From: Synaphobranchus kaupii
Lineage: Eukaryota; Chordata; Actinopteri; Anguilliformes; Synaphobranchidae
Direction: 5' to 3'
Length of the DNA: 64,000 nucleotides
Assembly: GCA_029718625.1 (NCBI GenBank)
Contig: CM056376.1
Location: forward strand, 29,949,883-30,013,882
The position numbers and the translations under genes are program-made. Below are positions 11,001 to 26,000 of the stretch, one piece after another. Each line of letters starts with the position of its first letter. The stretch's first letter is position 1. A model generated the notes under the pieces. It ran no database searches. It saw only the letters and a list, made by a program, of their open reading frames with translations, and was not told where the DNA came from.

Positions 11001-14000
11001 AATTAGGTGCTTGTCATGTTTGGAGGAATTATTCACCCTCTTAAGCCACATTATATCAGAAATAGCTATGGATGCCATGGAGAAAAAACACCCCATGTTC
11101 ACATTGTGCTTATTGTGCTATATTATTTAAAAAAGATAAGAAAATTATTTAACAGATCCATTTAAAAACTGATTTGAATCAATAGGCTCCTAATTGGTGA
11201 AAGTGTGGACACATGGCCACTAAAACTAACCATTTGGTAGATAATGAAGAATTCAAACACAAAGCAAATGATAACGAGCCAAACCTGCATTGTGTTAATA
11301 AGCTTAAAGAACAAATTGAGTTAAACACATGTGTTCAACAACCTAATTAGGAGCCTATTGATTCACTTCACTCTTTAATTTGAGTGAAAATACATTATTT
11401 TGAAACCTCTTTTTATGTAATTGTTGCAATATAGCACAATAAGCACAACGTGAACATGGGGAGTTTGTTCTACATGGCATGCATAGCTATTTCTGACATA
11501 ATGAGTCTTAAGAGGGCGAATAATTCTCCAAACATGAAAAGCACCTAATTAAGAAAAATTTACAGCTTGTTAAAATTCTGGGATTGCAACTGTGGTTGCA
11601 ATGAAAACCAGCATACACAGGGGTCCCCCAGGACCGGTTTGGGAACCCCTGACCTAGGTGACAATAACCATTTGGTTTCCTCCCACACCACATACAATGT
11701 CCATTTGTTTGCCTGTCACCCAATCAGGGACAGGAACCTGCATTCTATGTCAGCATTTTATTTCAGGTTTGAGGTATAAAGCTTGTACCACACACAACAC
11801 AATTTAGTGATTGAACTGCCTTACGATTACCCGGTATCTTGTATACTGTAATGAAGACTATTTTGCATTATAATTAAATTGCTATTGACCTAAACTTTGG
11901 AACTCCGAGTTTTACTTTACAAAGGACAGAATTCCTACAATATGGATGGATAACTTGAAGGTTTTCTTCTCCTGACTTATTTTTCGATAGAGTTCAATAG
12001 GAAAATTTGTCAGGAGAAACAACGGTTCATCCGATATGGATGAAAATAGCCTCAAATTAAAGCCGACAGTCTGCAATTCAACCTCATTGTCATTGTATCC
12101 TTTCAAACTCAACGTGCTAGAGTACAGAACCCAAAAAATGTGTCACTGTCCAATGAATTATGGTGCTTACTGTATATCCACATTAATGATTACATAATGT
12201 AATGTGAACATTCTGATATTTAAATGCTCATTTAAAGATTTTCATAAATTCATATTATAGGCTGCATTATGCGTTGTACTCATCGCTGGTTCGAGACTCT
12301 TAACAAGAAGTTTTTCTCTTTAACTTTTGTTCCTCAATGAAATATAGGAGAAATTATATGACCGAGGTTCCAGTTGTTTTTGAGGGGTATATAAGATAAT
12401 AAAATAAGTGTGCTGTTTTCATATTTGCCCTTTTAGTAACAGACACAGCTCCAACATCCCTTCCTTAGCCTACAGCAAGCATCGAGATATCCCCAGATAT
12501 CACAGAGTTTGTGTAGCCAATCAGATGGGGATTAGGTGGCTGGATGTAGAAAGTCGGCTTTTAACTTTAGGCCACACTTGTGCCTTTGCGGATTCAGAAG
12601 CTCCTGTGAGTATTGGTTCATTCGCTCTGAAGTTTACTTGGTGCCGCCCTCCACAGCTGTTCATCAATAATGAGTGGCATGATGCAGTCAGCAAGAAGAC
12701 CTTCCCAACCATCAATCCATCAACTGGAGAGGTCATCTGTCAGGTCGCAGAGGGAGACAAGGTCTGTGAGAGTGCGAGCGTGTGTGTGTGTGTGCGTGTG
12801 CGCGCGAGTGTGCGTGCGTGTGTGTGTGTGTGTGTGCGCGACTGTGCGTGTGTGTATGCGTGTGCGTGTTTGCGTGCGTGCGAGCGAGCGTGGGTGCGTG
12901 TGCATATGCGTGTTTGTGCGTGCGTGCGTGCCTGTGTGTGTTTGTGTGTGTGTGTGTGCGTGCCTGTGTGTGTGTGTGCGTGTTTGCATGCATGCGTGCG
13001 TGCGAGCGTGGGTGCATGTGCATATGCGTGCGTGTGAGTGTGTGTATGCTTCCTGATAATTTTTATGTGATAGTAATGGTAAATGAATGTACAGTATATG
13101 TTAGATGTTAATTGTCGTTTCTTCTCATGAGCTTGTGCTGGAGGTGAACAGACCTTCCAGATCAGCCTGGGTTTAGTTTTCCTGAACAGCTTCCACAGCA
13201 GCTTCGTTTCATTATAATATATGCACTGCACTGGGGTTCAGTAACCTGCAGCTATCCTATCGTGCGTGCGCGCGCGCGTGTGTACACGTGTGTATTCTCT
13301 TTCTCTCAGGCGGATGTGGACAAGGCAGTGAAAGCTGCCAAAGATGCCTTCAGGCTGGGATCACCATGGCGACGCATGGATGCTTCTGACAGAGGGCTGC
13401 TCCTGAACCGATTGGCTGATCGCATAGAGAGGGATGCGGCCTATCTGGCTGTGAGTGCCGCCACTTCCTCTCTCTCACAAAATAGTCTCAGCAGATTTCC
13501 TGACCTGGAATTGCACACGCATACAGAGTAATTCACTGACACTGGATCTGTGAAAGACTCATTTAAAGTCATATTTCCAGCATTTACATGCCGGGGTAGG
13601 AATGCCTGCTGTAATTTAATCTGCAGTACAGGGGAGTCCTCGCCTGACCCGGAAATCGATCGAGGTTCGCCATCTTTAAGGACCAAACCGCTAAATGCTC
13701 CTCAGAGGAGGGTGGAGTGGGGAACGTTAGTGAGGAAACACAAGTGTAGCCTTTGCGGAAGCCTTTTCTCGGAAAGCGTGACGTGTATAAATAATCCACC
13801 ACTCTTCACTTCTGCCATATCGCAGGCACACCCCTACACAAATGCAATTTTACCATTCCTTTCCATTTATTATAAAACGCTAATCCATAATGATGCTCAA
13901 TAGCCTCTTTCACATATGCAATACGGAACATTACCGGAAAAGTTGATCCAGCAATATTCCGGAATGTTCCGTATTGGTAGCGTTCATACAACCAACGCTC

Positions 14001-17000
14001 TACCCTATGTTGCAAGGATACGTTTGTTTACTTAGCCTACTACTGAAAAAATGGCGGGTGATGAAGTGACAGAGTGTGCAGTTGTACTAGTTACTCTTGT
14101 TTATTTATACATTTTCGAGGCAAACGCTGGCAATAATATATCTGTTCCAATCACGAAACACCATTCGTAAACAAAAACTTAACGAAAAAATCAGGATAAG
14201 TCGGGAACAACTCCGCTTTAGCTTGGCTCAAAGCCGGAGACGTCGCCTGTGGCAGCTGGAGGCTGTACGAGTCTTTCATGTGGCTCGGGGCTCGGCGAGA
14301 CGAATGTGGGTACGGGAGCGACCCCATGGCATGCGTGATTGATCCGGTAATGTTCTGGCTTTGTTCACACGTCACATCGATACGGAACTTTTATGGAAAC
14401 CTCACTAGGTCTTTTGCCGGCAAATTGCCGGCGCGGATATTCCGGAATTTCGACTTCGGCTCTTATTCACACATGACCCCTATCTGGCAATGTTCCGGAA
14501 AATTTACGGATAAGGCTGCATGTGTGAAAGGGGTTATTCTTTATAACTAACAAAAGCACCGTTTATTCATGAAAAAAAGAGGCTAAAAAACATAGTTACG
14601 CGCGTAAGCATAATATTTGGCTACTGACGTTTTTGTTTCCCATATCAATCAGTTTGTTTAGTAAACGCAACCTTCATGCTTAACATTAACCCATGTCCTT
14701 TCAAAAAAATATATTAATTCCGCGTATGTCGCCTATGCAATATGTCACGTTTAGCGTATCCATACAGTTGAATGCATCTGACAAATAACTCCGGTTCATA
14801 CAGCTGAATGCAACCTGAAAAAAAAAAAAAAATGAAAAAAAAAAGATTGTTGGCTCAAGGTGGTACACTCCCGCCCTCTAGGGGGGTCCGGGGGAAGGCC
14901 CCCTGGGAGAAATATTTTGTAAATCTTAACAGTCAAATGCATCGATCAGTCTGGCACTTTGAGAGGAAAATTAAGAGGTTAGATCCGTGAAGAATTGTAG
15001 CGTGCTTTTGTAAACCCATGCAGTTGTAGGCTATCAACTTGTAAGATGCTTGATACTACACTTGAGCCATCAAATAAATGAAATGAAAGCTGTCACGTTT
15101 GTTGTAGGCTACTGGTTTATTAAAGTATTTAGAATCACAGTCCAGTGTTGCAGTAAAAATATATGGCACCGCATGTCAGCTTTAGAGATCACATTCAACT
15201 TCACAGTCAGTATACAGCTGTCTAACTTGATGCTGGAAATAATGTTTTAAACCATTGTAACCACATTCACATCGATGTAGCTATAGCAACGTACAGTGCA
15301 AAGCAGTAGCGATATTTTATGTTAATTACGGGAGTAAAAAAAAGTTTGCCTTCATTCTGAAACAAATTCCAGTTTACAGGCCACCACAGTTTAGTTACCT
15401 GTATGTAATTTAGCCCCCACCAAACCAAAAATAAATCTTTAACAATTATATTTCAGCCATAATTTTGCAAACGATTTGTCCTACTCTAATAGGCCTAGCA
15501 GAAGTGGGAACCGCGGAATTAATATATTTTTTGAAAGTACATAGGTTAACGTTAAGCATTGAAGATTGCGTTTCCTAAACAAACTGAATGATTTGGGAAA
15601 CAAAAACGTCAGTAACCAAATATTATGCTTACGCGCGTCACTAAAAAAAAGTAATTTTTTACTCTCAGAAGTCATCAGAATGAACCATTTCAGAGTGCTT
15701 TTGGACAAATTCTCACACGGGGGAGCATGCCCCCAGACCCCCCTAGAGTGATTAGCCTCCATGGCATAGCCTAGGCTACTGTCGGGCAGGGGTGGACAAG
15801 GACGTCTCTCGACTATCCGTTTCTGGATTTCATACTTTTTACTCGGCTATAATTAGCCCAGCCATTTATCCCATCTCATTTTAGCAACATTTGTTGATAA
15901 ACTCGTGAATGACAATGTAGGACGTGAAAGCATAGCCTACTTGAGCTACATAGAAAATATTTTATTCTAATCTACGAGTGAACCGGCGCTGGGAACCTGC
16001 GCATCAGTCTGTCAGGCACGAAGGTGCCCACCCATAATTACTTATGTCTTCTATCTCCATTTGGCATGCGATTTTACCGCTTTCTGTGGGGCTTTACCGT
16101 TACATGAATGGCTGTGTTGGTAACATTAATCGCCAATAAAATTAGTCCATCATCATCGGAACTTTAGCTAAATTAACACTGCTCACTGTAGTTGGGTGCA
16201 CGTACGCACCCTTAGTTATGAATGGCTGTGTTGGTAACATTAATCACCAATTAAAGTAGGCTATGAATCATCCTACAAATATAACATTACGAGTGCACAC
16301 TAAGCAATACGCCATTGTGATATATTACAATTTAGGCATTTTATAGTTTTAAAAACATTTACTAGCTTGCTATATTACAACATTACAGTCCATATAAATG
16401 ATGTTCATAATTGTTGTAACGTTACTCCATAATTTAGTCTTTCTCGATGCCATGTTCGAGTTAAAACTGCGTCGTCCAGAACTGCTTTGTCTAAAGTGCG
16501 CATGCGTCGTCCAGAACTGCTTCGTCCATAACTTCTTTCTCCGAGCCTGCAGCCAGTTGAGTCTCGGCAGTTTGGCAGGAGAATGGGAAGTAGAAGAAGA
16601 AGAAAAATGGCAAAATAACCCAAGTTTGGGGCTTGCTTGTGTGGATGTGTGAAGTTGTATCTGAATGCTGTGTGGTTACATGAGGTCAGAACATACAAAA
16701 GTTAATGTTTTTAAGGGCTCAGAGTCTATGGTCATTGTGGTTACTTCTGTAGGAAACCCTGAAAAGTGCCAAACTCTCGGTGCTGTATAGGTATGGGGCA
16801 TGCCCCGCCAAGCCGTAACTTGGCGGATGGCATACCTGCCATCCCAATACTTGGGAAATTTGTCTCTAGGGAGAGAGCCTTGCAACCTATGGCAGGATCA
16901 ATGTCAATGTCCCCATCCTTGCCAAATATTTTGATGACGACCAGGATCTCCAGCCAGACTTCCGCTTATCCCGACGGGCAATCCGTGCACTCCTTGGGAT

Positions 17001-20000
17001 GCTCCCCAACAAGAGGGACCATGGCTGGGGCTACACACGTAACGTTATGTCCCTAGTGTCACAAATGGAAAACCAGAAAATATAATGCATCAATACCAAA
17101 TATTAACATGAGCTAGCATTAAACACAAGTGACGTTAGTGTTATAGCTAAGTTAACTAATGATAACTAGTGCAACGCTAGCTAGTAAGTGGGTTGATATC
17201 CAGCTAGCTAGCAAGTCAGTTATAGCATATGGGAATAAATTCGAATACGATTATTAAATAATGCTTCGTGCTTCGGAATAGCTAGGCTATATCTACAACT
17301 AACACCATTATTATCTGGCTAATATAGATATTACGTTAGTACTGTCATTTAATGTTAGCGAAAGTTACCTAGCTAGCTAGCTGTTACCGAGCAAATTGCA
17401 TTGCAATTTACATAACGAAAGCTAACTAACTGGAGCTAAAAGTTATCTTAATTATTGAGCTAGCTCAGTAGCCTATTGAAACACTAACAGAAATAGTGCT
17501 GCCAGATATTTTCAAACTTGTGAAAATGTTCACATAGAAATGTTGAAATTACTTACATTTGTAGAAGGCATCGGGAGAGGCAGCGCCTTCCGTGCTGTCA
17601 TCCGCCATTATGATAGTACAGTACATTAGTCTTGATTTTTTTCTTGAAAGGAATGATGGGATTTTTTCTGGTCGGAGCAAGCGTCGATGCATACTTCGAA
17701 TTTTGAACAAACGGAGCACGCATCCGGGTACTTTATCCGTGCTCCGTACTACCGCAGTTTTTGGACACTCCAAGATGGATGCATGCTCGCTATGCGTGCT
17801 CGGAGCATGGAAGTATGCGGTTTGGGATACAGCCATTGTCTGTACTTGCGGACTTGTGTGACGTAATATTTAACGGCCAAGTTCTGTTCTAAGAACGCGA
17901 GGGTGCATCGGATGCACCCTCTCCCAACACAGAGTTGCCAGACTGGGGGATTAACCCCTAAATGTAGGGGATTTTTTAATAAATGGTGCCATTTAAAAGG
18001 AGTCAATGGTGGATTTTAAAAGGAGGAATGGGGGATGAATTGTGAGAAAATTGTATGGGAGTCAATTGAAGATGGGGGGTTTTCAGAATTTTTTTGGGGA
18101 GGGGAATTAAATCAGGCTTCTGGCAACATTGACGAGAACGGACTTGGATATCCCATTTCGTTATGGCAGATGAGTCGGCAACATAGGGACATCGCTTACA
18201 ACTAGGCTAGGCTACATTTTTAGTTATTTCATTTAATCAATAAATGAGACTGCAATCTTTCTACGAATGAAAATGAGGCGAGAAATATGCCTTACAATAG
18301 CTGATTATTATTTTTATTTTTTTTACCTCATTTTTGTATAACTAAGCAGCGTTCTGTCCTTCAGAGCAGGGGTGCACAAAGTAGTTTTTTTTAGCGATGG
18401 CCCAGGGATATCGCTCCATACTTTTCGCGACCAAATGAATTAACCACTCATTGTTCAACTACTGACAATAGCCATGCTTTAATAGGCTACCTAAAAGCTA
18501 AATGAAGGCGGAAAAGTTTCTGAAATTAGCAGGCAATTCATCACAAAAAACATATTAGTGAAATTAACAGAACTTACGGCTTCATCAATGAAGCATAATG
18601 GGGGAAAATGGTCAAAGCTGCAAGACAGAAAACCGTAGGATGAAACCAAACATTTTGAATTAATGTATACAGTCATCGTCAGTGCATCTCTTTTTGCTGG
18701 GATGTAGCCTACTTTATCCATTTCCCAGTGGAAAACTTAGAACACGTGTAGTTAATATTTTAATATAGATTGTATGTCAAAGGCACACAAGGACTGGATC
18801 GCGATGATTAGCTAAATCCGTTAATATTATGTTGTTGTAAGAGCAATATACAAGTAATAACCTAGCTAGCTTTGTAACACAGATGGCTGCTACTGTTATC
18901 AGCTTTTTGGTGAATCGGTGCCATCTCCTGGAGTGCAGTAGGAATGACGCGCCAAAACATAAAGTAGGCTTTTACGCGATCATATGAAAGTCAAATGTGA
19001 ACAGTAAAAAAAAAAAGTAAAATAATTTTTATTTTTTTAGCATTTCTTTTTACAAATACAGTATAGCATTAACATTGGCGACTACCACTAGGACTGATTG
19101 CATTGTAATGTAGCCTACACATTTGCGTACAGGAGAGCCTAATTTGGGTAGCTATCAGTTTGTGCACCGTTGCTTCAGTAGCCTGTTTGAGATGCAATGC
19201 GTGCTTCTGACGTTTGGACTGTGGTTTCGCTATACAAACATTACATTACATTCATTTAGCAGACGCTTTTATCCAAAGCGACGTACAATAAGTGCATACA
19301 GAGACGTCATCAAGATCACTACAGAACAGACAAGACAAAGCACATCCTTCCCATAATGTAGCAGCTATCCCTAGTAATGAACGTTGACTGTAGTTCACAG
19401 TAAGCTGTGGGTAAATCAGCTATACTACACTTCTATTCTAAATACTATTATAAACTATAACAAACAGACAGGAAAACACAGGGAACTAGTACCATGAGGT
19501 CCTAGGTTAGAATATCAGTCAAGGTGGAGTCTGAAGAGGTGTGTCTTCAGGCCTCGACGGAATGCAGGCAGGGTTCGAGTAGAACGTAGGGGAATGGGAA
19601 GTTCATTCCACCACTGAGGAGCTAAGGTGGAAAAGCTCCGCAGTCGGGACGAGCGAGAGCCGTTGACACGGAGGGGGGGAAGTGCGAGTCGCCCTGCTGT
19701 AGAAGAGCGAAGTGGTCGAGCAGGAACATAGTTCTGGATTAAGTCCTGCAGGTAGGTGGGGCCTGTCCTATTGGCTGCAGTGTAGGCCAGGGTCAGAACT
19801 TTGAACCTGATCCTGGCTGCAACTGGCAGCCAGTAGAGTGACCTCAGCAGGGGGGTTACATGGGAAAATTTCGGGAGGTTGAACACAAGCTGCATTCTGG
19901 ATCAGTTGAAGAGGCAGAATGGCACAGGCCGGTAGGCTTGCGAGCAGGGAGTTGCAGTAGTCCAGGCGTGAGGTGACCATGGTCTGGACAAGAAGCTGGG

Positions 20001-23000
20001 TGGAGTAGGTGGTCAGGTACGGTCGAATCCTCCTGATGTTGTACAGGAGGAACCTGCAGGACCGTGCCGTCGCCCTGATGTGCTCTTTGAAGTCCAGCCG
20101 GTCGTCCAGGACAACCCCCAGATTCCTTGCAGAGCGGGAGGCAGCCACCACAGTCCCGTCAAACCATAGACTCTAGAAAATAGCTACAAACCGATCTATA
20201 CTACAAACCATCTATACTGACAAAACACATGTATGTAGAGCGCACACTCCTATAATGAGTTCTGCATGTATAGATTAAAAAAATTACGGTTTTACATTTA
20301 CACTTCAATAAATTTTAGTTACAAGTACTGTGTGCTTTAGACCAGAGTGTAACACTGTGTGTACTGCACAGAAGAAGAAGTACACAAATCCCTTACTTAA
20401 GTAAAAGTGCAAATACCCACATAAAAAAATACTCAGGTAAAAGTTAAAGTACCACTTGGAAATTTATACTTAAATCAAAGTATATAAGAACATGCTCTTA
20501 AATGTACTTAAGTATCAAAAGTAAATGTAGTAATCCGAGTCGAGGTATTTGGGGATATAGGTAGTATAGGTAATACGTTATGATGTCATGAATAACATTT
20601 GAAAATGGAATGTTATAGTTATCTACGTCAGTGGTTGTCAAACTCGGTCCTGGGGGACCACTGTATGCTGGTTTTCGTTCCAAACACAATTGCAATCCCG
20701 GAATTTTAACAAGCTGTCAATTGTTCTTAATCAGGTGTTTGTCATATTTAGAGGGATTATTTGCCCTCTTAAGCCACATTATGCTAGCAATAGCTATGCA
20801 TGTCATGAATAATAAAAGTACAATATTCTCATTGTGTTATATTACAAATAATTACAAAAAGAGGGGCAAAAACATACACAGTGGTCCCCGAGGACTGAGT
20901 TTGAGAACCACTAATCTACGTTATCTGGCTAGAAAAAAAAACATCCATAGTGTAGCGAGCTAGCGCGCCTCATTTTAGTTAATAAATGACCTTGACGTGT
21001 TTTAAGATGCCGAAGACAAATTCTTGATGGTGAATGGCTTCAACCATATACAGTATGATTAAATATTTCTCTGCACTGCAACAAATGATGGTCCCTGTCT
21101 ACACTCAGCTACAAGAGATTCAGCAATGAGCAGCCTAGCATCCGTCTGAAAAGGAAGACGCTCATTTAAAAAAAAAAAAGTTGGTCGACTTGGTTCCGCT
21201 TCCTTTGCATTTCAATAAATTAAAACGAATGGACGAAAATGTTTCTTTAAAAAAACGCTGTAAGCAAAGAGTAACGACACTGTTTTAGAAATGTAGTAAG
21301 TAGAAAGTACCAATTTTGATTGAAAAATTTAAATTTAAATTTAAATTTAAAATTGTAATGGGATGGTACGGAGGACCAGACGCGACAGTAAGGAATCGGA
21401 AAGTGCCCAGAAAAGAGCAGCACTAGAACGGAGTGAACTCCGTAGAAAGGAGGAATGAAAAAGAAAAGAAACAGACTCCCTCTCTCATGCAGAGAGAATA
21501 ATTAAAGGGAGATTGGGAAACGAGGAGAACGAAAAACAACCCGCAATACGGGGGCGAGGAACTCGTAGGTACGAGAGAGAAAACTCACACTCTCAATAAG
21601 AGAGGGGGAAATAAAAGATAGGAAAACAGAGAAATAAGGACAAACAATAACAACCCGGAACAGGTGAAAAGGCTTGAAGGTTTGAACGTACAAAAACAGA
21701 AAGCAAAGAAAAGACCTCTCGCTCTCAATTCCAAAAAGCAGTAAGTGGAGAGGTAGAAAGAAAAACAAAAGCAAAGACTAAACTGTCTCAGCGGAACTGA
21801 AAAAGAAAACCAAATCGAAGGACAGAAAGTACAATAGAGAAAGAAATAATCCTGAGAAACTCTGATGTACTTCAGGCAAGTCCCGCGTTATCCCAAAGCA
21901 AAGCGATGGGACAAAGTGGTACCTAATACCTATACCGTACCAGCTTTCCTTGTCAAATGCGAGACAATATGGAAGCGCCGAGACAGGAAGACGCAAGGTT
22001 TAAATTACGGGCAGAAATGCGGCGCAGGTGCTAACACTGAGTGGAGGAATGAAGCGAAAACATGGAAAGGACGAAGAAAAACAAAAGAGTGAGCGCTAAA
22101 AGAGCGCTCCAAGACGGAGCGGCCACAGAGCGGAGAACAAGCAGAGAAACCATGACAAAAATGTAGTGGGTAAAACTGAAAAGTCCCAGACAAAATAAAT
22201 ACTCAAGTAAAGTACAGATATGTGAAAAACATACTTAAGTACAGTAACAAAGTATTTGTACTTCGTTACGTTCCAACTCTGTTGTACTGTGTGCTTTAGG
22301 CCAGAGTGTAACACAGCGTGTACCGTGTGCTTTAGGCCAGAGTGTAACACAGCGTGTACCGTGTGCTTTAGGCCAGAGTGTAACACAGCGTGTACTGTGA
22401 GCGTTAGACCAGAGTGTAACACAGCGTGTACTGTGTGCTTTAGGCCAGAGTGTAACACAGCGTGTACTGTGTGCTTTAGGCCAGAGTGTAACACAGCGTG
22501 TACTGTGAGCGTTAGACCAGAGTGTAACACAGCGTGTACTGTGTGCTTTAGGCCAGAGTGTAACACAGCGTGTACTGTGAGCTTTAGGCCAGAGTGTAGC
22601 ACAGTGTGTACCGTGTGCTTTAGGCCAGAGTGTAACACAGCGTGTACTGCGTGCTTTAGGCCAGGGTGTGACACAGCGTATACTGTGAGCTTTAGGCCAG
22701 AGTGTAGCACAGTGTGTACCGTGTGCTTTAGGCCAGAGTGTAACACAGCGTGTACTGCTTGCTTTAGGCCAGGGTGTGACACAGCGTGTACTGTGAGCTT
22801 TAGGCCAGAGTGTGACACAGCGTGTACTGTGAGCTATAGGCCAGAGTGTAACACAGTGTGTACCGTGTGCTTTAGGCCAGAGTGTAACACAGTGTGTACC
22901 GTGTGCTTTAGGCCAGAGTGTAACACAGTGTGTACCGTGTGCTTTAGGCCAGAGTGTAACACAGTGTGTACCGTGTGCTTTAGGCCAGAGTGTAACACAG

Positions 23001-26000
23001 TGTGTACCGTGTGCTTTAGGCCAGGGTGTAACACAGTGTGTACCGTGTGCTTTAGGCCAGAGTGTAACACAGTGTGTACAGTGTGCTTTAGGCCAGAGTG
23101 TAACACAGTGTGTACCGTGTGCTTTAGGCCAGAGTGTAACACAGCGTGTACTGTGAGCTTTCGGCCAGAGTGTAACACAGTGTGTACTGTGAGCTTTAGG
23201 CCAGAGTGTAGCACAGTGTGTACCGTGTGCTTTAGGCCAGAGTGTAACACAGTGTGTACCGTGTGCTTTAGGACAGAGTGTAACACAGCATGTACTGTGA
23301 GCTTTAGGCCAGAGTGTAACACAGTGTGTACCGTGTGCTTTAGGCCAGAGTGTAACACAGTGTGTACCGTGTGCTTTAGGCCTGAGTGTAACACTGAGCA
23401 AACGCTAGTATCTGCACTATAAATCTATTTATAAAACAATCTGTTATACAGGTAGTATGTACGTTTTTATTAAAATCTTATTTAATAACTATTATTTGTT
23501 GTAGTGTCACTAGGGTAGGGCACATAGACATTGTTTCGACTATTTCAGATCTGTACAATGCCACCATTTTTGATGCATAGGACGTTATACTCAGTATTTA
23601 GTTGAAATAAAGCAGTTGATTGGTTTCTGAGTTTAGGGAGTTTCGGATGATAACTGAATTAAGAAAGATTCTTATCTGGTGCGACTTGAAGTTTTTACTG
23701 CAGAGATGGCAGGATACTTGCGCGATAGAAAACCTGAAGAGAAGGTGGATTAGAGGCGTGTTCAGTCCAAAGGCTTAACGCAGGACACAACGTATGAATG
23801 GCCCTAAAAAAAAATCATCCAGGCGGAACAAGAGAACCTTTGTGTTTTGTTTAGAGTGCTAAGTCTGCACTACAGTGTTTCTGCTTGAGGTGGCTGTACA
23901 GAACTTTGACTGAATGATAGCCTTGCCTGTTCACACATAAGAACAGCATTAATTCAGTAAAGCAGTACAGAGCCTTAGCTTCCTGTAGTTTGGTTGTTAT
24001 TTATATTTTGTTTGTTTTTTTTATTGTTAACCTCCCATAGTTCCCACAGTTTCTGGGTGTAAAGCGTAGGTTTGGTTCATCTCTAGAGCCAATTTTTTGA
24101 TTCCCCCCCCCCCCTTTTAATATTACCCAATCCTCAGCCTGAGCTCCGTTGTTGAATCAGGAGGGGGTAGACGAGCGTGTGCTCTCCTCAGTGGCGTGTG
24201 ACATCGCTTCTTTTCACGCCAGTTTGTGAGTGGGGCTCGTACAGACACAAGTCAGGGGAGCACAATACACTTCACGTGCAGCTCAACAGGTGGACTGGTG
24301 GGCACCTGATCTACAGCCAATCGTGTGCCAGCCAGTCAGCGCTGGCTTGGTTCGGATTTGATGCTACACTGTCGGGTTTGTCCACAAATTTTCTTCAATT
24401 AAATCAGTTTATTTTTCTGCTGTTTTTTTTGTAGAGTAGAATATAACGTAGTAAAATAGCACAGAATAGAGTAGAAATAGAATTTGCCTCTCGCGGTTGC
24501 TGAGAGGCAAAAGACTTCTATACGAGTGGCAAAAAGACCTCTAGCGGTTGCTGAGGTAAAAGACCTCAAAGAGAGGCAAAAGACCTCTAGCGGTTACTGA
24601 GAGGAAAAAGTATAAAAAGACCATCCACAGAGAGGCTAAGGGGCTAAAGAGCACACAGTATGCTTGTCTCATATTTTTATTGTATGTACTGTGCACAGCA
24701 GATAGCAGGTAGCAAGCTGATTGTTGGATTCCGTTTTTAAGAGTAGGCTCATGACCTTTATCTGCACTTTTTATTCTTCTTTTCTGTCAAATCAATCTTT
24801 CTTTCTTTTTTTCATTGTTCTGTGAAGCACTTTGAATTGCATTCAGTTGTATGAATATGTGCTATACAAATAAACTTGACTTGACTTGACTAGAATATAT
24901 TATAGTAGAATATAGTAGAATTGATTAGAGTAGAATAGAATACAGTAGAGTCTGGTATGAACAAAACAAAAGACCTGATTCATTCTCACTGTCTTAACAA
25001 AAGAAGGAAAAATTGTGGTTGAATTGTGCAGTGACATGCTTCATGGGCCAGAATCGAATCGTGACCACACAAGGGGCCAGTTCGCCCCGTCCTGACCAAT
25101 AGTAAGGCATTACAGTGATGGGACAGGTGCAACTGGGCTTTCAAAATTTAAATTAGATTTTAAAATAATGAAATAAATTGGCTGAACTTGGACTGTTGGC
25201 CTAACGCGGTTGCTCTGTCTTGCAGGAGTTGGAGACGTTGGACAATGGGAAACCGTACGCAGTGTCTTACTGTGCGGACCTGCCCTTGGTCGTGAAGTGC
25301 TTCAGGTGAGACGCTGTGATACTGCTCCCGGGGGTCAGCATGTGTGTGTCATTATGTAGTTATATACAGTCAAGCCGGAAAGTCTGAACACTCCTTTCAC
25401 CTATCCACGTTTTATTACGTTACAGACATATTCTACAATAGATTGAGTTCATTTTTTGTCTCAAAATTCTACACAAAATGACATAGCCCATAATGACAAA
25501 GTGAAAACAGGTTTTTAGACATTTGTGCTAATTTATTAAAAATCTAAATGTAAAATATCATATGTACACAAGTGTACACACCCTTTGATATGACACCCAA
25601 AAGTGAGCTGAGGTGCATTTTGTTTCCACTGATACTGCTTGAGATGTTTCTACAACTTAATTGGAGTCCATCTGTGATAAATTCAATTGATTGGACATGA
25701 TTGGGGATTGCCAACACCTGCCTATATAAGGTCCCACAGTTGACAGTGCATGTCAGAGCAAACTCCAAGCCATGGGGTCAAAGGAATTATCTGCAGACCT
25801 CAGAAACAGGATTGTGTCAAGGCATAGATCTGGAGAAGGGTACGGAAAAATCTCTGCAGCTTTACAGGTCCCAAAGAGCACAGTGGCCACCATCATTCGT
25901 AAATGGAAGAAGTTTGGAACCACCAAGAATCTTCCTAGACCTGGCCGCCCGGCCAAACTGAGCAATCTGGGAAGACGGGCCTTGGCCAGGGAGATGAGCA

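Noticed and set aside
12408..13111. Long Cys/Val/Arg- or Thr/His-rich frames
   Set aside because: They are translations of TG/CG repeats. Only 12657-12761 in this stretch is real coding sequence (ALDH2 exon 2).
22235..23422. Two 388-codon reading frames on opposite strands
   Set aside because: They are the 36-bp minisatellite read in phase: no start context, no splice signals, no domain, inside an ALDH2 intron.
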